Source: Proteobacteria bacterium CG1_02_64_396
GTDB lineage: Bacteria > Pseudomonadota > MNWR01 > CG1-02-64-396
Length of the DNA stretch: 42,500 nt
Direction: 5' to 3'
Assembly: GCA_001872725.1 (NCBI GenBank)
Contig: MNWR01000008.1
Location: 1-42,500, forward strand
Notes under the pieces: model-generated
What the model saw: only the letters and a program-made list of their open reading frames with translations
Database searches by the model: none
What the model was told of the DNA's origin: nothing
Part shown: positions 15,743 to 22,694 of the stretch, piece by piece
Layout: each line of letters begins with the position of its first letter
How positions within the stretch are numbered: position 1 is the stretch's first letter
Translations under genes and position numbers: made by a program

Positions 15743-17170
15743 ATGATTGGTGTTGTGTTGGCGGGGGGGTCGGGTAGCCGACTTTGGCCGTTGAGTCGTG
15801 AAAGCACCCCAAAACAGATCCTCTCCTTGCAAGGGGAGGAGTCGCTGCTGCAAGACACATTGACCCGATTGAAGCCGTTGACAAGGCAACGGGTGGTGGT
15901 GACTTCGGTTGAGTTGCAGACCGCGGTTCGGCGGCAATTACCGGGGAATGTTGAGGTGTGGTCCGAGCCTTTCCCCCGCGACACCGCAGCCGCTATCGGT
16001 TTAACCGCTTTGCGCTTGCGACGTGCAGATCCCAATGCGGTGATGTTGATTTTCCCCGCCGATCACCACATTCAAGATCAGGATCGTCTTAACGCGGCGG
16101 TCCAGCAGGCCGAAGCGGCGGCCACATCGGGCGATTTGGTTGTTTTCGGCATCACCCCGACCTCGCCTCATACGGGGTACGGCTACATCGAGGTCGAGGC
16201 CCCCCCCGAGCAAGCCCCCCCCGCCACCCTGTCGGTGCGTCGTTTTGTCGAAAAACCCGACCGCCCTACTGCCGAGCAATACCTCAAAAGCGGGCGCTTC
16301 TATTGGAATGCCGGGATGTTTGTCTGGCGTGCCGACGCCATTCTGCAGGCTATTGAGGCTTACATGCCGGATCTGGCGCGGGGGTTGCAAACCATCGCCG
16401 CCGTGCTGGGGAGTCCTGATGAAGACAAGGTCACCCGCGAGGTCTTCGTTGATCTGCCCAAGGTCTCCATCGACTTCGGCATTCTCGAAAAGGCCAACAA
16501 CGTCCGGGTGGTGACCACCGATTTTCGCTGGACCGATCTGGGTAATTTCGACGCCCTATATGAGATCAGCGACAAAGACGATGCCGGCAACGTCATCTCC
16601 GGCGATGTGGTGGCCTTGGGGGCGAGCGGCTCCCTGATTCAGTCGAACAGCCGTTTGGTGGCCGCCATCGGCGTCGAGAACATGGTGGTGATTGAAACCC
16701 CCGACGCGGTGTTGGTGGCCAGCCGGGATCGTAGCCAAGATGTGAAGGCGGTGGTCGAGGCCCTAAAAAAACAGGGGCGTGACGAGGTTTTTCATCCCCG
16801 TCAGGAGGATCGTCCCTGGGGCTGGTTCGGAGTACTCGACGAGGGGCCGACCTATAAAATCAAGCGGATCAAGGTTTTTCCCGGCGCGACCCTAAGCCTG
16901 CAATTGCATCACCATCGCTCCGAGCATTGGGTGGTGGTGCGGGGCGCGGCCGAGGTCGAGGTCGACGGCAAGGTTCAGGTTTTAACCGCCAACCAGTCGG
17001 TTTATGTACCCTCAAACACCAAACATCGCCTGGCCAATCCCGGCGTGGTGCCCCTGGAGCTGATCGAGGTGCAGTGCGGCGAATACCTGGGTGAGGACGA
17101 CATCGTCCGTTTTGAAGACCGTTATGGCGCGGTGGGCACAGTCCCCGACGTAATCGATGCAACGATGTGA
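15743..17170 (+). CDS. manC: Mannose-1-phosphate guanylyltransferase / mannose-6-phosphate isomerase
   Basis: The 475-residue bifunctional type II enzyme provides GDP-mannose for surface polysaccharides. The N-terminal nucleotidyltransferase has the pyrophosphorylase signature VVLAGGSGSRLWPLSRESTP and FVEKPDRPTAEQYL. The C-terminal ~120-residue cupin isomerase has the metal-binding LSLQLHHHRSEHWVVVRG and VPSNTKHRLANPG. ATG 15743 is chosen because GGGAGAAAA precedes it and the signature begins immediately. It is 81 bases downstream of the JAMM gene and 31 bases before trxB, so shared transcription is possible, without an obvious functional link. Confidence 0.95.
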   Translation: MIGVVLAGGSGSRLWPLSRESTPKQILSLQGEESLLQDTLTRLKPLTRQRVVVTSVELQTAVRRQLPGNVEVWSEPFPRDTAAAIGLTALRLRRADPNAVMLIFPADHHIQDQDRLNAAVQQAEAAATSGDLVVFGITPTSPHTGYGYIEVEAPPEQAPPATLSVRRFVEKPDRPTAEQYLKSGRFYWNAGMFVWRADAILQAIEAYMPDLARGLQTIAAVLGSPDEDKVTREVFVDLPKVSIDFGILEKANNVRVVTTDFRWTDLGNFDALYEISDKDDAGNVISGDVVALGASGSLIQSNSRLVAAIGVENMVVIETPDAVLVASRDRSQDVKAVVEALKKQGRDEVFHPRQEDRPWGWFGVLDEGPTYKIKRIKVFPGATLSLQLHHHRSEHWVVVRGAAEVEVDGKVQVLTANQSVYVPSNTKHRLANPGVVPLELIEVQCGEYLGEDDIVRFEDRYGAVGTVPDVIDATM

Positions 17171-17201
17171 ACAACCCATTCTGTGAATGCCGGAGTTTTT
17201 C

Positions 17202-18149
17202 ATGAGCCAAACGATTCACCACCATGTCCTGATTATCGGTTCCGGTCCCGCCGGGTACACCGCCGCCATTTATGCCGCCCGGGCCAACCTCAAGCCGGGG
17301 ATCGTGGCGGGGATGCAGCCGGGTGGACAGTTGACCATCACCACCGATGTCGAGAACTTCCCCGGTTTCCCCGATGGGATTCAGGGACCCGAATTGATGT
17401 TGATGATGCAGCAGCAGGCCGAACGTTTTGGCACCATCATCCATACCGACATCATCGTCGAGGTCGACTTCTCCAGTCGCCCCTTTAAGGCTATCGGCGA
17501 TAGCGGCGTCGTTTATACCGGCGACGCGGTGATTGTTTGCACCGGCGCCTCGGCTCGGTGGTTGGGTTTGCACGACGAAAAACGTTTGATGGGGTATGGG
17601 GTGTCGGGCTGCGCCACCTGCGACGGTTTCTTCTATCGCGGCGAAGAGATCGCGGTGATCGGTGGCGGCGACACGGCGATGGAGGAGGCCAACTACCTGA
17701 CCAACTTCGCCAGCAAGGTGACTTTGATCCACCGTAGCGAGAACTTCCGCGCCTCCCGTGTGATGTTGGAGCGGACCCGGGCCAATCCGAAGATCGAAAT
17801 CCTGACCAACAAGGTTATTCAGCACATCCTTGGCGAACCCAACCAGGGGGGGGTCCAGGGGTTGGAGCTGAAAGACACCGTCACTGGCGCCATCGAGACC
17901 TTGACCGTCAAGGGGGTCTTCATCGCCATTGGCCACACCCCCAACACCAAGATCTTCAAGGATGTGATCCACCTGGACGATCATGGCTACATCTTGCGCA
18001 AACCCGACTCGACCGCGACCAACATCGAGGGGGTTTTTGCGGCGGGGGACGTGGCCGATGCGATCTACCGCCAGGGTGTGACCGCTGCTGGAATGGGGTG
18101 TATGGCCGCCATCGAGGTGGAGCGCTGGTTGGCGACTCAACGCGGTTAG
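17202..18149 (+). CDS. trxB: Thioredoxin reductase
   Basis: The 315-residue FAD/NADPH enzyme has the FAD fold LIIGSGPAGYTAAIYAAR (residues ~10-27), the redox-active disulfide motif GCATCDGFF (about residues 135-143), NADPH-binding VIGGGDTAMEEA and the FAD-contacting GVFAAGDVAD. It reduces thioredoxin in the cytoplasm. The ATG at 17202 with CGGAG six bases upstream is preferred over ATG 17187. It is the last gene of this run; a short hairpin follows. Confidence 0.97.
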   Translation: MSQTIHHHVLIIGSGPAGYTAAIYAARANLKPGIVAGMQPGGQLTITTDVENFPGFPDGIQGPELMLMMQQQAERFGTIIHTDIIVEVDFSSRPFKAIGDSGVVYTGDAVIVCTGASARWLGLHDEKRLMGYGVSGCATCDGFFYRGEEIAVIGGGDTAMEEANYLTNFASKVTLIHRSENFRASRVMLERTRANPKIEILTNKVIQHILGEPNQGGVQGLELKDTVTGAIETLTVKGVFIAIGHTPNTKIFKDVIHLDDHGYILRKPDSTATNIEGVFAAGDVADAIYRQGVTAAGMGCMAAIEVERWLATQRG

Positions 18150-18164
18150 CGGGGAAACGCTGGA

Positions 18165-18183
18165 AAAAGGCAGCCTGCCTTTT
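18165..18183 (+). terminator. Possible terminator after trxB
   Basis: An 8-bp perfect stem, AAAAGGCA (18165-18172) with TGCCTTTT (18176-18183), around a three-base loop. The T-tract is contained in the stem and the tail is short, so termination may be weak. Confidence 0.55.
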
Positions 18184-18222
18184 ACAGCGACGCTTCGCAA
18201 AAAGGGTGGTTTTTGTTTCGCA

Positions 18223-18256
18223 GCCAAAACCCATTGCGAACAGCCCTGGTTTTGGC
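18223..18256. repeat. Inverted repeat upstream of the HU-like gene
   Basis: GCCAAAACC (18223-18231) and GGTTTTGGC (18248-18256) are perfect 9-base arms with a 16-base spacer. It could be a protein-binding site or an RNA hairpin; no T-run follows. Confidence 0.4.
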
Positions 18257-18323
18257 GAGCTGTCTCTGGGTCGCAAACAGGCGCCAAATCAATCGGCGTT
18301 TGCCTTGCCCCATCGTTTTTTCG

Positions 18324-18376
18324 TTGTCCTTCAGCGCTTTGGATGATTAGATGCCACCCGTGCATGGACGCACGGG
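18324..18376 (+). promoter_or_regulatory. Candidate promoter and 5' UTR hairpin of the HU-like gene
   Basis: A -35-like TTGTCC (18324-18329) is followed after 17 bases by TTAGAT (18347-18352), a modest sigma-70 match. Immediately downstream, a perfect 7-bp hairpin CCCGTGC (18357-18363)/GCACGGG (18370-18376) lies in what would be the leader, ahead of AGGAGG at 18401-18406. A start site around 18359 would cut into the first arm, so promoter and hairpin may not both act as drawn. Confidence 0.35.
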
Positions 18377-18411
18377 GCGTCCATCAAACCCAAAGGAATC
18401 AGGAGGGCATC

Positions 18412-18750
18412 ATGAAACGATTTGTGATCGCAGCGGTGCTGGCGTTGGGATGGGCGCAGGGAGCAGGGGCGGTGGGCGAGCAGGAGCTTGCCGGAATGAT
18501 CGCCAAGCAGACCGGAGCCGAGCAGGCCCAGGTGGTGGCGATACTCGGCGCTCTCAAGGGGCAGATCGTCCAGAGCCTCAAGGCGGGTCAGGAGGTTCGC
18601 CTGAACGAGTTCGGCCGGTTCTACCTAAAGCACGTCCCAGCCCATGAGGCAAGAAACCCCAAAACGGGGGCGACGGTTCAGGTTCCCGACCGTGACTACT
18701 TGCGGTTTAAAGCCTTCGATTCGGGTCAGGAGGCGGTTAACGCCGATTGA
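18412..18750 (+). CDS. HU/IHF-fold DNA-binding protein with a signal peptide
   Basis: The 112-residue protein begins with a clear Sec signal peptide: MKRF, a hydrophobic core (VIAAVLALGWA), and AGA-V as a likely cleavage site around residues 20-22. The rest is an HU-type domain: two N-terminal helices (ELAGMIAKQTGAEQAQVVAIL), then VRLNEFGRFYLKHV and the RNPKTGATVQVP arm that in HU inserts in the DNA minor groove. HU itself is cytoplasmic and lacks any leader, so export to the periplasm or beyond is implied. AGGAGG sits six bases before the ATG, fixing the start. Monocistronic, with its own terminator. Function outside the cytoplasm is unknown; extracellular DNA binding or an adhesin-like role are possibilities. 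Confidence 0.85.
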   Translation: MKRFVIAAVLALGWAQGAGAVGEQELAGMIAKQTGAEQAQVVAILGALKGQIVQSLKAGQEVRLNEFGRFYLKHVPAHEARNPKTGATVQVPDRDYLRFKAFDSGQEAVNAD

Positions 18751-18770
18751 TCGACATAACTTCGAACAAC

Positions 18771-18798
18771 AAAAGGGGCGCCGTGGCGCCCCTTTTTT
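18771..18798 (+). terminator. Intrinsic terminator after the HU-like gene
   Basis: AAAAGGGGCGCC (18771-18782) is complementary to GGCGCCCCTTTT (18785-18796), followed by further T. It is a strong GC-rich stem with an A-rich 5' and T-rich 3' side, 21 bases after the stop codon. Confidence 0.93.
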
Positions 18799-18959
18799 GT
18801 GACCTGAGTACCAGCGTGCCACCCCCATCCGACCCCCTGCACGTCGTCTACACCACCCCCCAGAAACGAATCCCCTTTGTCTGCCCGAGAATTAGCCCCC
18901 TTAGCTGAAGGCATGCTTCAACACGGGATCGCGCAAGTCCTTGTTTTTACAAAAGGTTC
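18799..18959. other. Gap between HU terminator and dcw promoter, no gene seen
   Basis: Together with the terminator and the dcw regulatory region this is a gap of about 305 bases. It holds no convincing reading frame or RNA gene; the only visible features are a C-rich run (18820-18900) and a T-rich stretch (TTGTTTTTAC) just before the promoter. Confidence 0.4.
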
Positions 18960-18989
18960 TTGACCTTCGGGGGGCATAGGCCTTAGTCT
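18960..18989 (+). promoter_or_regulatory. Candidate dcw (mraZ) promoter
   Basis: TTGACC (18960-18965) is a good -35 element; the best -10 match at suitable distance is TAGTCT (18984-18989, 18-base spacer), which is weak. Its location just upstream of the MraZ boxes is as expected for the cluster promoter. Confidence 0.45.
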
Positions 18990-19000
18990 GCCTCAAACGG

Positions 19001-19030
19001 TGGGGAATTGTGGGTGATTGTGGGGAATCG
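19001..19030 (+). promoter_or_regulatory. MraZ operator: three tandem 10-bp TGGG repeats
   Basis: Three consecutive 10-mers, TGGGGAATTG, TGGGTGATTG and TGGGGAATCG, each start with TGGG at exact 10-base spacing. MraZ is known to bind such TGGGN repeats separated by 5 bases in front of its own gene, repressing dcw transcription. The repeats lie 26 bases before the mraZ start, in the 5' leader if the promoter above is right. Confidence 0.88.
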
Positions 19031-19055
19031 TGTTCATCGCGTGGGGGCGGGGCGC

Positions 19056-19499
19056 ATGTTTCGAGGGGTGGCACAAATTGGCATCGACGAGAAGGGGCGG
19101 ATGGCTATTCCTGCCCGCTTCCGGGATGTGCTTGCCTCCTTCGGAGACGACACTCTGGTGGTCACCGTCAACCCCTCCCGCTGTCTGATGGCCTTTCCCC
19201 TTTCGCAGTGGACCGCAATCGAGAACCGAGTGGCCGACTTGGGCATGAGCTCCAAGGCGGTTGAGGCGTTTGAGCGGTTCTACGTGGCCAATGCGGTCGA
19301 CGTCACCCCCGACAAACAGGGCCGCATCCTCATTCCCCCCCCGTTACGAAAATTTGCCAGTCTCGACGGCGAGGCGATCGTCAGTGGTCGGCTCAAGAAA
19401 TTCGAGATTTGGACCCCCGCCCAGTGGGAAGCCCAGCAGGAGCAAAACATGGCGGTCTTGGCCGAAGCCGGTCCCGAGCTGGCGGCGTTGGGGCTGTGA
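19056..19499 (+). CDS. mraZ: Transcriptional regulator MraZ
   Basis: The 147-residue protein has the two SpoVT/AbrB-type half domains of MraZ: FRGVAQIGIDEKGRMAIPARFRD (residues 2-25) and VDVTPDKQGRILIPPPLRKFA (about 80-105), each with the DxxGR core. It forms ring-shaped oligomers and represses the division/cell-wall cluster from its TGGG boxes. The ATG at 19056 is used because longer frames would read through the operator. It is the first gene of the dcw cluster, two bases ahead of rsmH. Confidence 0.96.
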   Translation: MFRGVAQIGIDEKGRMAIPARFRDVLASFGDDTLVVTVNPSRCLMAFPLSQWTAIENRVADLGMSSKAVEAFERFYVANAVDVTPDKQGRILIPPPLRKFASLDGEAIVSGRLKKFEIWTPAQWEAQQEQNMAVLAEAGPELAALGL

Positions 19500-19501
19500 C
19501 G

Positions 19502-20440
19502 ATGGGGGAGGGTTACCACATCCCCGTTTTGGCCGGGGATGTGGCCGAGATGCTCGACCCCCGTTCGGGGCAGTGCTGGTTCGACGGCACCCTGGGTGGG
19601 GGCGGCCACGCTGAATTGATTCTGGGGCGGATTACCGCAGGCGGCGCCCCAGGGCGACTCTGGGCCAGTGATCGCGATCCCGAAGCGGTCGCCTTTGCCG
19701 CAGCGCGGCTGGCCCGGTTCGGTTCGGCGCTCACGATTTGGAACATCCCCTTCAGCCAGGCGGCAACCCAACTGGAGGCGTCTGTTCCCGAGGGACTTGA
19801 CGGGGTGCTGCTTGATTTGGGGATCTCCAGCCATCAGATCGACGACCCGACTCGGGGCATGACCCTGCGCGAGGATGCACCGCTCGATCTGCGCATGGAT
19901 CCCCGCCAGGGGCGGCCCATGGCGGCCTGCTGGGAGGAATTCGATCAGGGCCGTCTGGCGACCATCCTCAAAGAATACGGCGACCTGCCCCAGGCCGGTC
20001 GGGTGGCGCGGGCGCTGTTGCAGGCCACGCCGCAAACGACACGGGCGCTGCGCGAGACGGTCGACCGGGTCTTGCCCCCCAAGGGGGAGCGCCGTCTGGG
20101 TCATGCCAACCGGGTGGTGCAGGCGCTGCGCATCGAGATCAACGACGAGTTCGGCGAATTGGCACGAGGGGTTCCCGTCCTATTCGAGCGGCTCAAGGTG
20201 GGGGGAAGGATGGGAATCATCACCTTCCATTCGGGAGAGGATCGTTGGGTAAAACGGTTCTTCCGCGACCTGCTGGGGCGCTGCACCTGCCCACCGCAAA
20301 TGCCGGTGTGTGGCTGCGGGGCTCACCCTCAAGCGGTTTTGCTGGGTGAGCGTACCGCCTCACAGCAGGAGCTTGCCCTCAACCCCCGCGCCCGTTCGGC
20401 TCGGCTGCGCGGTGTGCAAAGGGTGGCGCCCCAACCGTGA
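19502..20440 (+). CDS. rsmH: 16S rRNA m4C1402 methyltransferase RsmH (MraW)
   Basis: The 312-residue SAM methyltransferase N4-methylates C1402 in the decoding centre. Hallmarks: HIPVLAGDVAEML, FDGTLGGGGHAELIL, SDRDPEAVA, LDLGISSHQIDDPTRG, ANRVVQALRIEINDE and the C-terminal NPRARSARLRG. The ATG at 19502 is taken; GTG 19496, overlapping the mraZ stop, is also possible. The end overlaps ftsL (GTGA). Confidence 0.96.
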   Translation: MGEGYHIPVLAGDVAEMLDPRSGQCWFDGTLGGGGHAELILGRITAGGAPGRLWASDRDPEAVAFAAARLARFGSALTIWNIPFSQAATQLEASVPEGLDGVLLDLGISSHQIDDPTRGMTLREDAPLDLRMDPRQGRPMAACWEEFDQGRLATILKEYGDLPQAGRVARALLQATPQTTRALRETVDRVLPPKGERRLGHANRVVQALRIEINDEFGELARGVPVLFERLKVGGRMGIITFHSGEDRWVKRFFRDLLGRCTCPPQMPVCGCGAHPQAVLLGERTASQQELALNPRARSARLRGVQRVAPQP

Positions 20441-20757
20441 TCGGCACCATGACCTGGCGGCGCTGGCTCGGGGTGTTGCTGGCCCTGGGGGTGCTGGTTT
20501 TTGCGGCGCTACTCGACATCTGGACCCGCACCGAGACGGTGGGGCTATTGCAATACAAGGCCCAGGTGACCCGAGCGATGAAGGATGAGCGCCATCTGCG
20601 CGACGAACTTGAGGTACAACGGGCCACCGCCCGCGACCTGGGTTCGATCAGCCGCCGAGCTCGGGAGTTAGGGTTAACGGTGCCGCAGTGGAATCAGGTT
20701 AAACCCCACGGCCCAGTGGTCGAGTCGCCCGGTTCTGCCGAAGGGCAGCAACCGTGA
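20437..20757 (+). CDS. ftsL: Cell division protein FtsL
   Basis: The 106-residue bitopic protein has one N-terminal transmembrane segment (about residues 10-28), followed by a helical, charged region likely to form a coiled coil (RAMKDERHLRDELEVQRATARDL) and a short Pro/Gly-rich tail. This is the size and topology of FtsL, which joins FtsB and FtsQ at the septum; sequence conservation in the family is very low, so location between rsmH and ftsI carries much of the call. GTG 20437 overlaps the rsmH stop; ATG 20449 is the alternative start. Confidence 0.85.
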   Translation: MIGTMTWRRWLGVLLALGVLVFAALLDIWTRTETVGLLQYKAQVTRAMKDERHLRDELEVQRATARDLGSISRRARELGLTVPQWNQVKPHGPVVESPGSAEGQQP

Positions 20758-22694
20758 GTTTGGCCCCCTGGGAGGGTTCGGTTCGGTTGGTGCGCCGTCG
20801 GCAGGCGGTGGTCGGCGGATTTTTGGTCGTGTTTGCCCTGTTGGTGCTGCGGGCCATCGAAATCCAGGTGGTGCGTGGCCCCGAGCTGGCCCAGAAGGTG
20901 GCGCGACAAACGGTGCGCGACATCGAGGTGCCAGGGGAGCGGGGCCGGATCTTCGACCGCAACGGTCGTTTGCTGGCGATGAGTATCTCGGTCCCCTCGC
21001 TTTATGCCTTTCCCGATGCGGTGATCGACCCGGCGGGGACGGCGGCGACGGTGGGCAAAATCCTCGGGATCGCTCCGCGCAAACTGGCCAAGCGGTTGGC
21101 CCAGGGGGGCAATTTCGTTTGGCTGGCCCGGCAGATCAACCCCAAGCAGCAGGCCGCCATCGAACGGTTGAATCTGCCGGGGCTGAAATTCATCGAGGAG
21201 CCCAAGCGGTTTTATCCCATGGGGGTCGGCTTCGGGCAAATCCTCGGTTTTGTGGGGATCGACGGCAAAGGGCTGGAGGGGATTGAGTACCAGTTCGACG
21301 CGCTGTTGCAGGGCCGTCCGGGCAAGTACCGGATCCGCCGCGACAACAAGGGGCGTCCCCTGGATGAGATCGAGGTGATCGAGCCCTCCCTGCCGGGGCA
21401 GGATTTGGTGCTCAACCTCGATGCCCGGGTGCAGCAGATTGCCTTGGACGCCCTGGTACGGGGGGTGCGGCGCTGGAAGGCCAAGGGGGGGACGGCGGTG
21501 GCGGTCGAGGTGGAGACCGGCAAGGTGGTGGCGATGGTCAGCCTGCCGCTGTTCAACCCCAACAATTTTGCCGACTCCAGGCCGAGCGATTGGCGCAACC
21601 GGGCGGTGATGGATGCGGTGGAGCCCGGTTCGACCTTCAAAATCGTGACCCTGGCAGCCGCCATCGAACGGGGGGGGGTGACCCCGAAGGATCTGTGGTT
21701 CGCAGAGCAGGGGCGTTACCGGGTCGCCGACCGTTTCATCCACGACGTGCACGGCGAGGGATGGCTAACCACCACCCAGGTGCTGGTCAGCTCCAGCAAC
21801 ATCGGGGCGGTAAAGATCCAACAAAAGATGGGGGTCGAGCCCTTTCTGCAGACGGTGCTCGATTTCGGCTTCGGCAGCAAAACCGGGATCGACCTGCCCG
21901 CCGAATCGTCGGGGTCGGTGTTCACCGCGCCGACACCGGTACAGGCGGCGACCATGGCCTTCGGACAGGGGATTTCGGTGACGGCGTTGCAAATGGCGAT
22001 GACGGCGGCGGCGATTGGGGACGGGGGGCTGCTCAACACCCCTCGGGTGGTGGCGGGCGGCGGCACCCCCCGCCCCCGCCGGGTCCTTGAGGAGGGGACC
22101 GCCCAAACCTTGAAGTCGATGATGGAGCAGGTGGTGATGGAGGGGACCGGCAAGAACGCGATCCTCCCCGGCTACCGGGTGGCGGGTAAAACCGGTACCG
22201 CCCAGAAGGTGGATGCAACCGGGGGGTACAGCTACGAGCACTGGCTGTCGGCCTTCGTCGGCTTGATTCCGGTGAAAAAGCCGCAATACGCCATCGTGGT
22301 CCACATCGACGAACCGACCGGGCGGGCCTTCGGTGGCACCGTGGCAGCCCCGGTGTTTAGAGAGATCGCCGCACGCACCATCCAGGTGCTTGGCATCCCC
22401 CCCGACGATCCGGCGGCTCAGGAGCCTTTGCTCCCCTTGAGCGAACCGGAGGTGGCCCAGGTCGACCTGAGCGGGGGGATGCCCGATTTAACCGGCCTGG
22501 ATCTGCGCTCGGTGTTGGAGCTGCTCGACGGCAGCGGCATCGAGATCGATCCCAAGGGGGTGGGGTTGGTGGTGGCCCAAAGTCCCAAGGCGGGGCAGCC
22601 GTTCCCCGCGCCGGGGGGGAGCATCGCGCTGACCCTGGCTTCGGCCTCGATCACGACCTCGGGCGGGGAGCCCCAACAAAGGAAACAACCATGA
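20754..22694 (+). CDS. ftsI: Septal peptidoglycan transpeptidase FtsI (PBP3) with PASTA domain
   Basis: The 646-residue class B penicillin-binding protein cross-links septal peptidoglycan. A membrane anchor (about residues 20-40) is followed by the dimerisation domain (GERGRIFDRNGRLLAMS) and the transpeptidase with catalytic serine in PGSTFK (about 291-296), SSSN (about 346-349) and KTGTAQ (about 479-484). The C-terminal ~60 residues (MPDLTGLDLRSVLELL... VVAQSPKAGQPFPAPG) form a PASTA domain, absent from E. coli FtsI but common in other lineages. GTG start overlapping ftsL (GTGA). A run of nine G occurs at 21670-21678 without disturbing the frame. Confidence 0.96.
   Translation: MSLAPWEGSVRLVRRRQAVVGGFLVVFALLVLRAIEIQVVRGPELAQKVARQTVRDIEVPGERGRIFDRNGRLLAMSISVPSLYAFPDAVIDPAGTAATVGKILGIAPRKLAKRLAQGGNFVWLARQINPKQQAAIERLNLPGLKFIEEPKRFYPMGVGFGQILGFVGIDGKGLEGIEYQFDALLQGRPGKYRIRRDNKGRPLDEIEVIEPSLPGQDLVLNLDARVQQIALDALVRGVRRWKAKGGTAVAVEVETGKVVAMVSLPLFNPNNFADSRPSDWRNRAVMDAVEPGSTFKIVTLAAAIERGGVTPKDLWFAEQGRYRVADRFIHDVHGEGWLTTTQVLVSSSNIGAVKIQQKMGVEPFLQTVLDFGFGSKTGIDLPAESSGSVFTAPTPVQAATMAFGQGISVTALQMAMTAAAIGDGGLLNTPRVVAGGGTPRPRRVLEEGTAQTLKSMMEQVVMEGTGKNAILPGYRVAGKTGTAQKVDATGGYSYEHWLSAFVGLIPVKKPQYAIVVHIDEPTGRAFGGTVAAPVFREIAARTIQVLGIPPDDPAAQEPLLPLSEPEVAQVDLSGGMPDLTGLDLRSVLELLDGSGIEIDPKGVGLVVAQSPKAGQPFPAPGGSIALTLASASITTSGGEPQQRKQP

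Noticed and set aside
16869-18365. 498-codon minus-strand frame opposite manC and trxB
   Set aside because: It is a shadow of two clear plus-strand genes with intact family motifs; composition is atypical for a protein.
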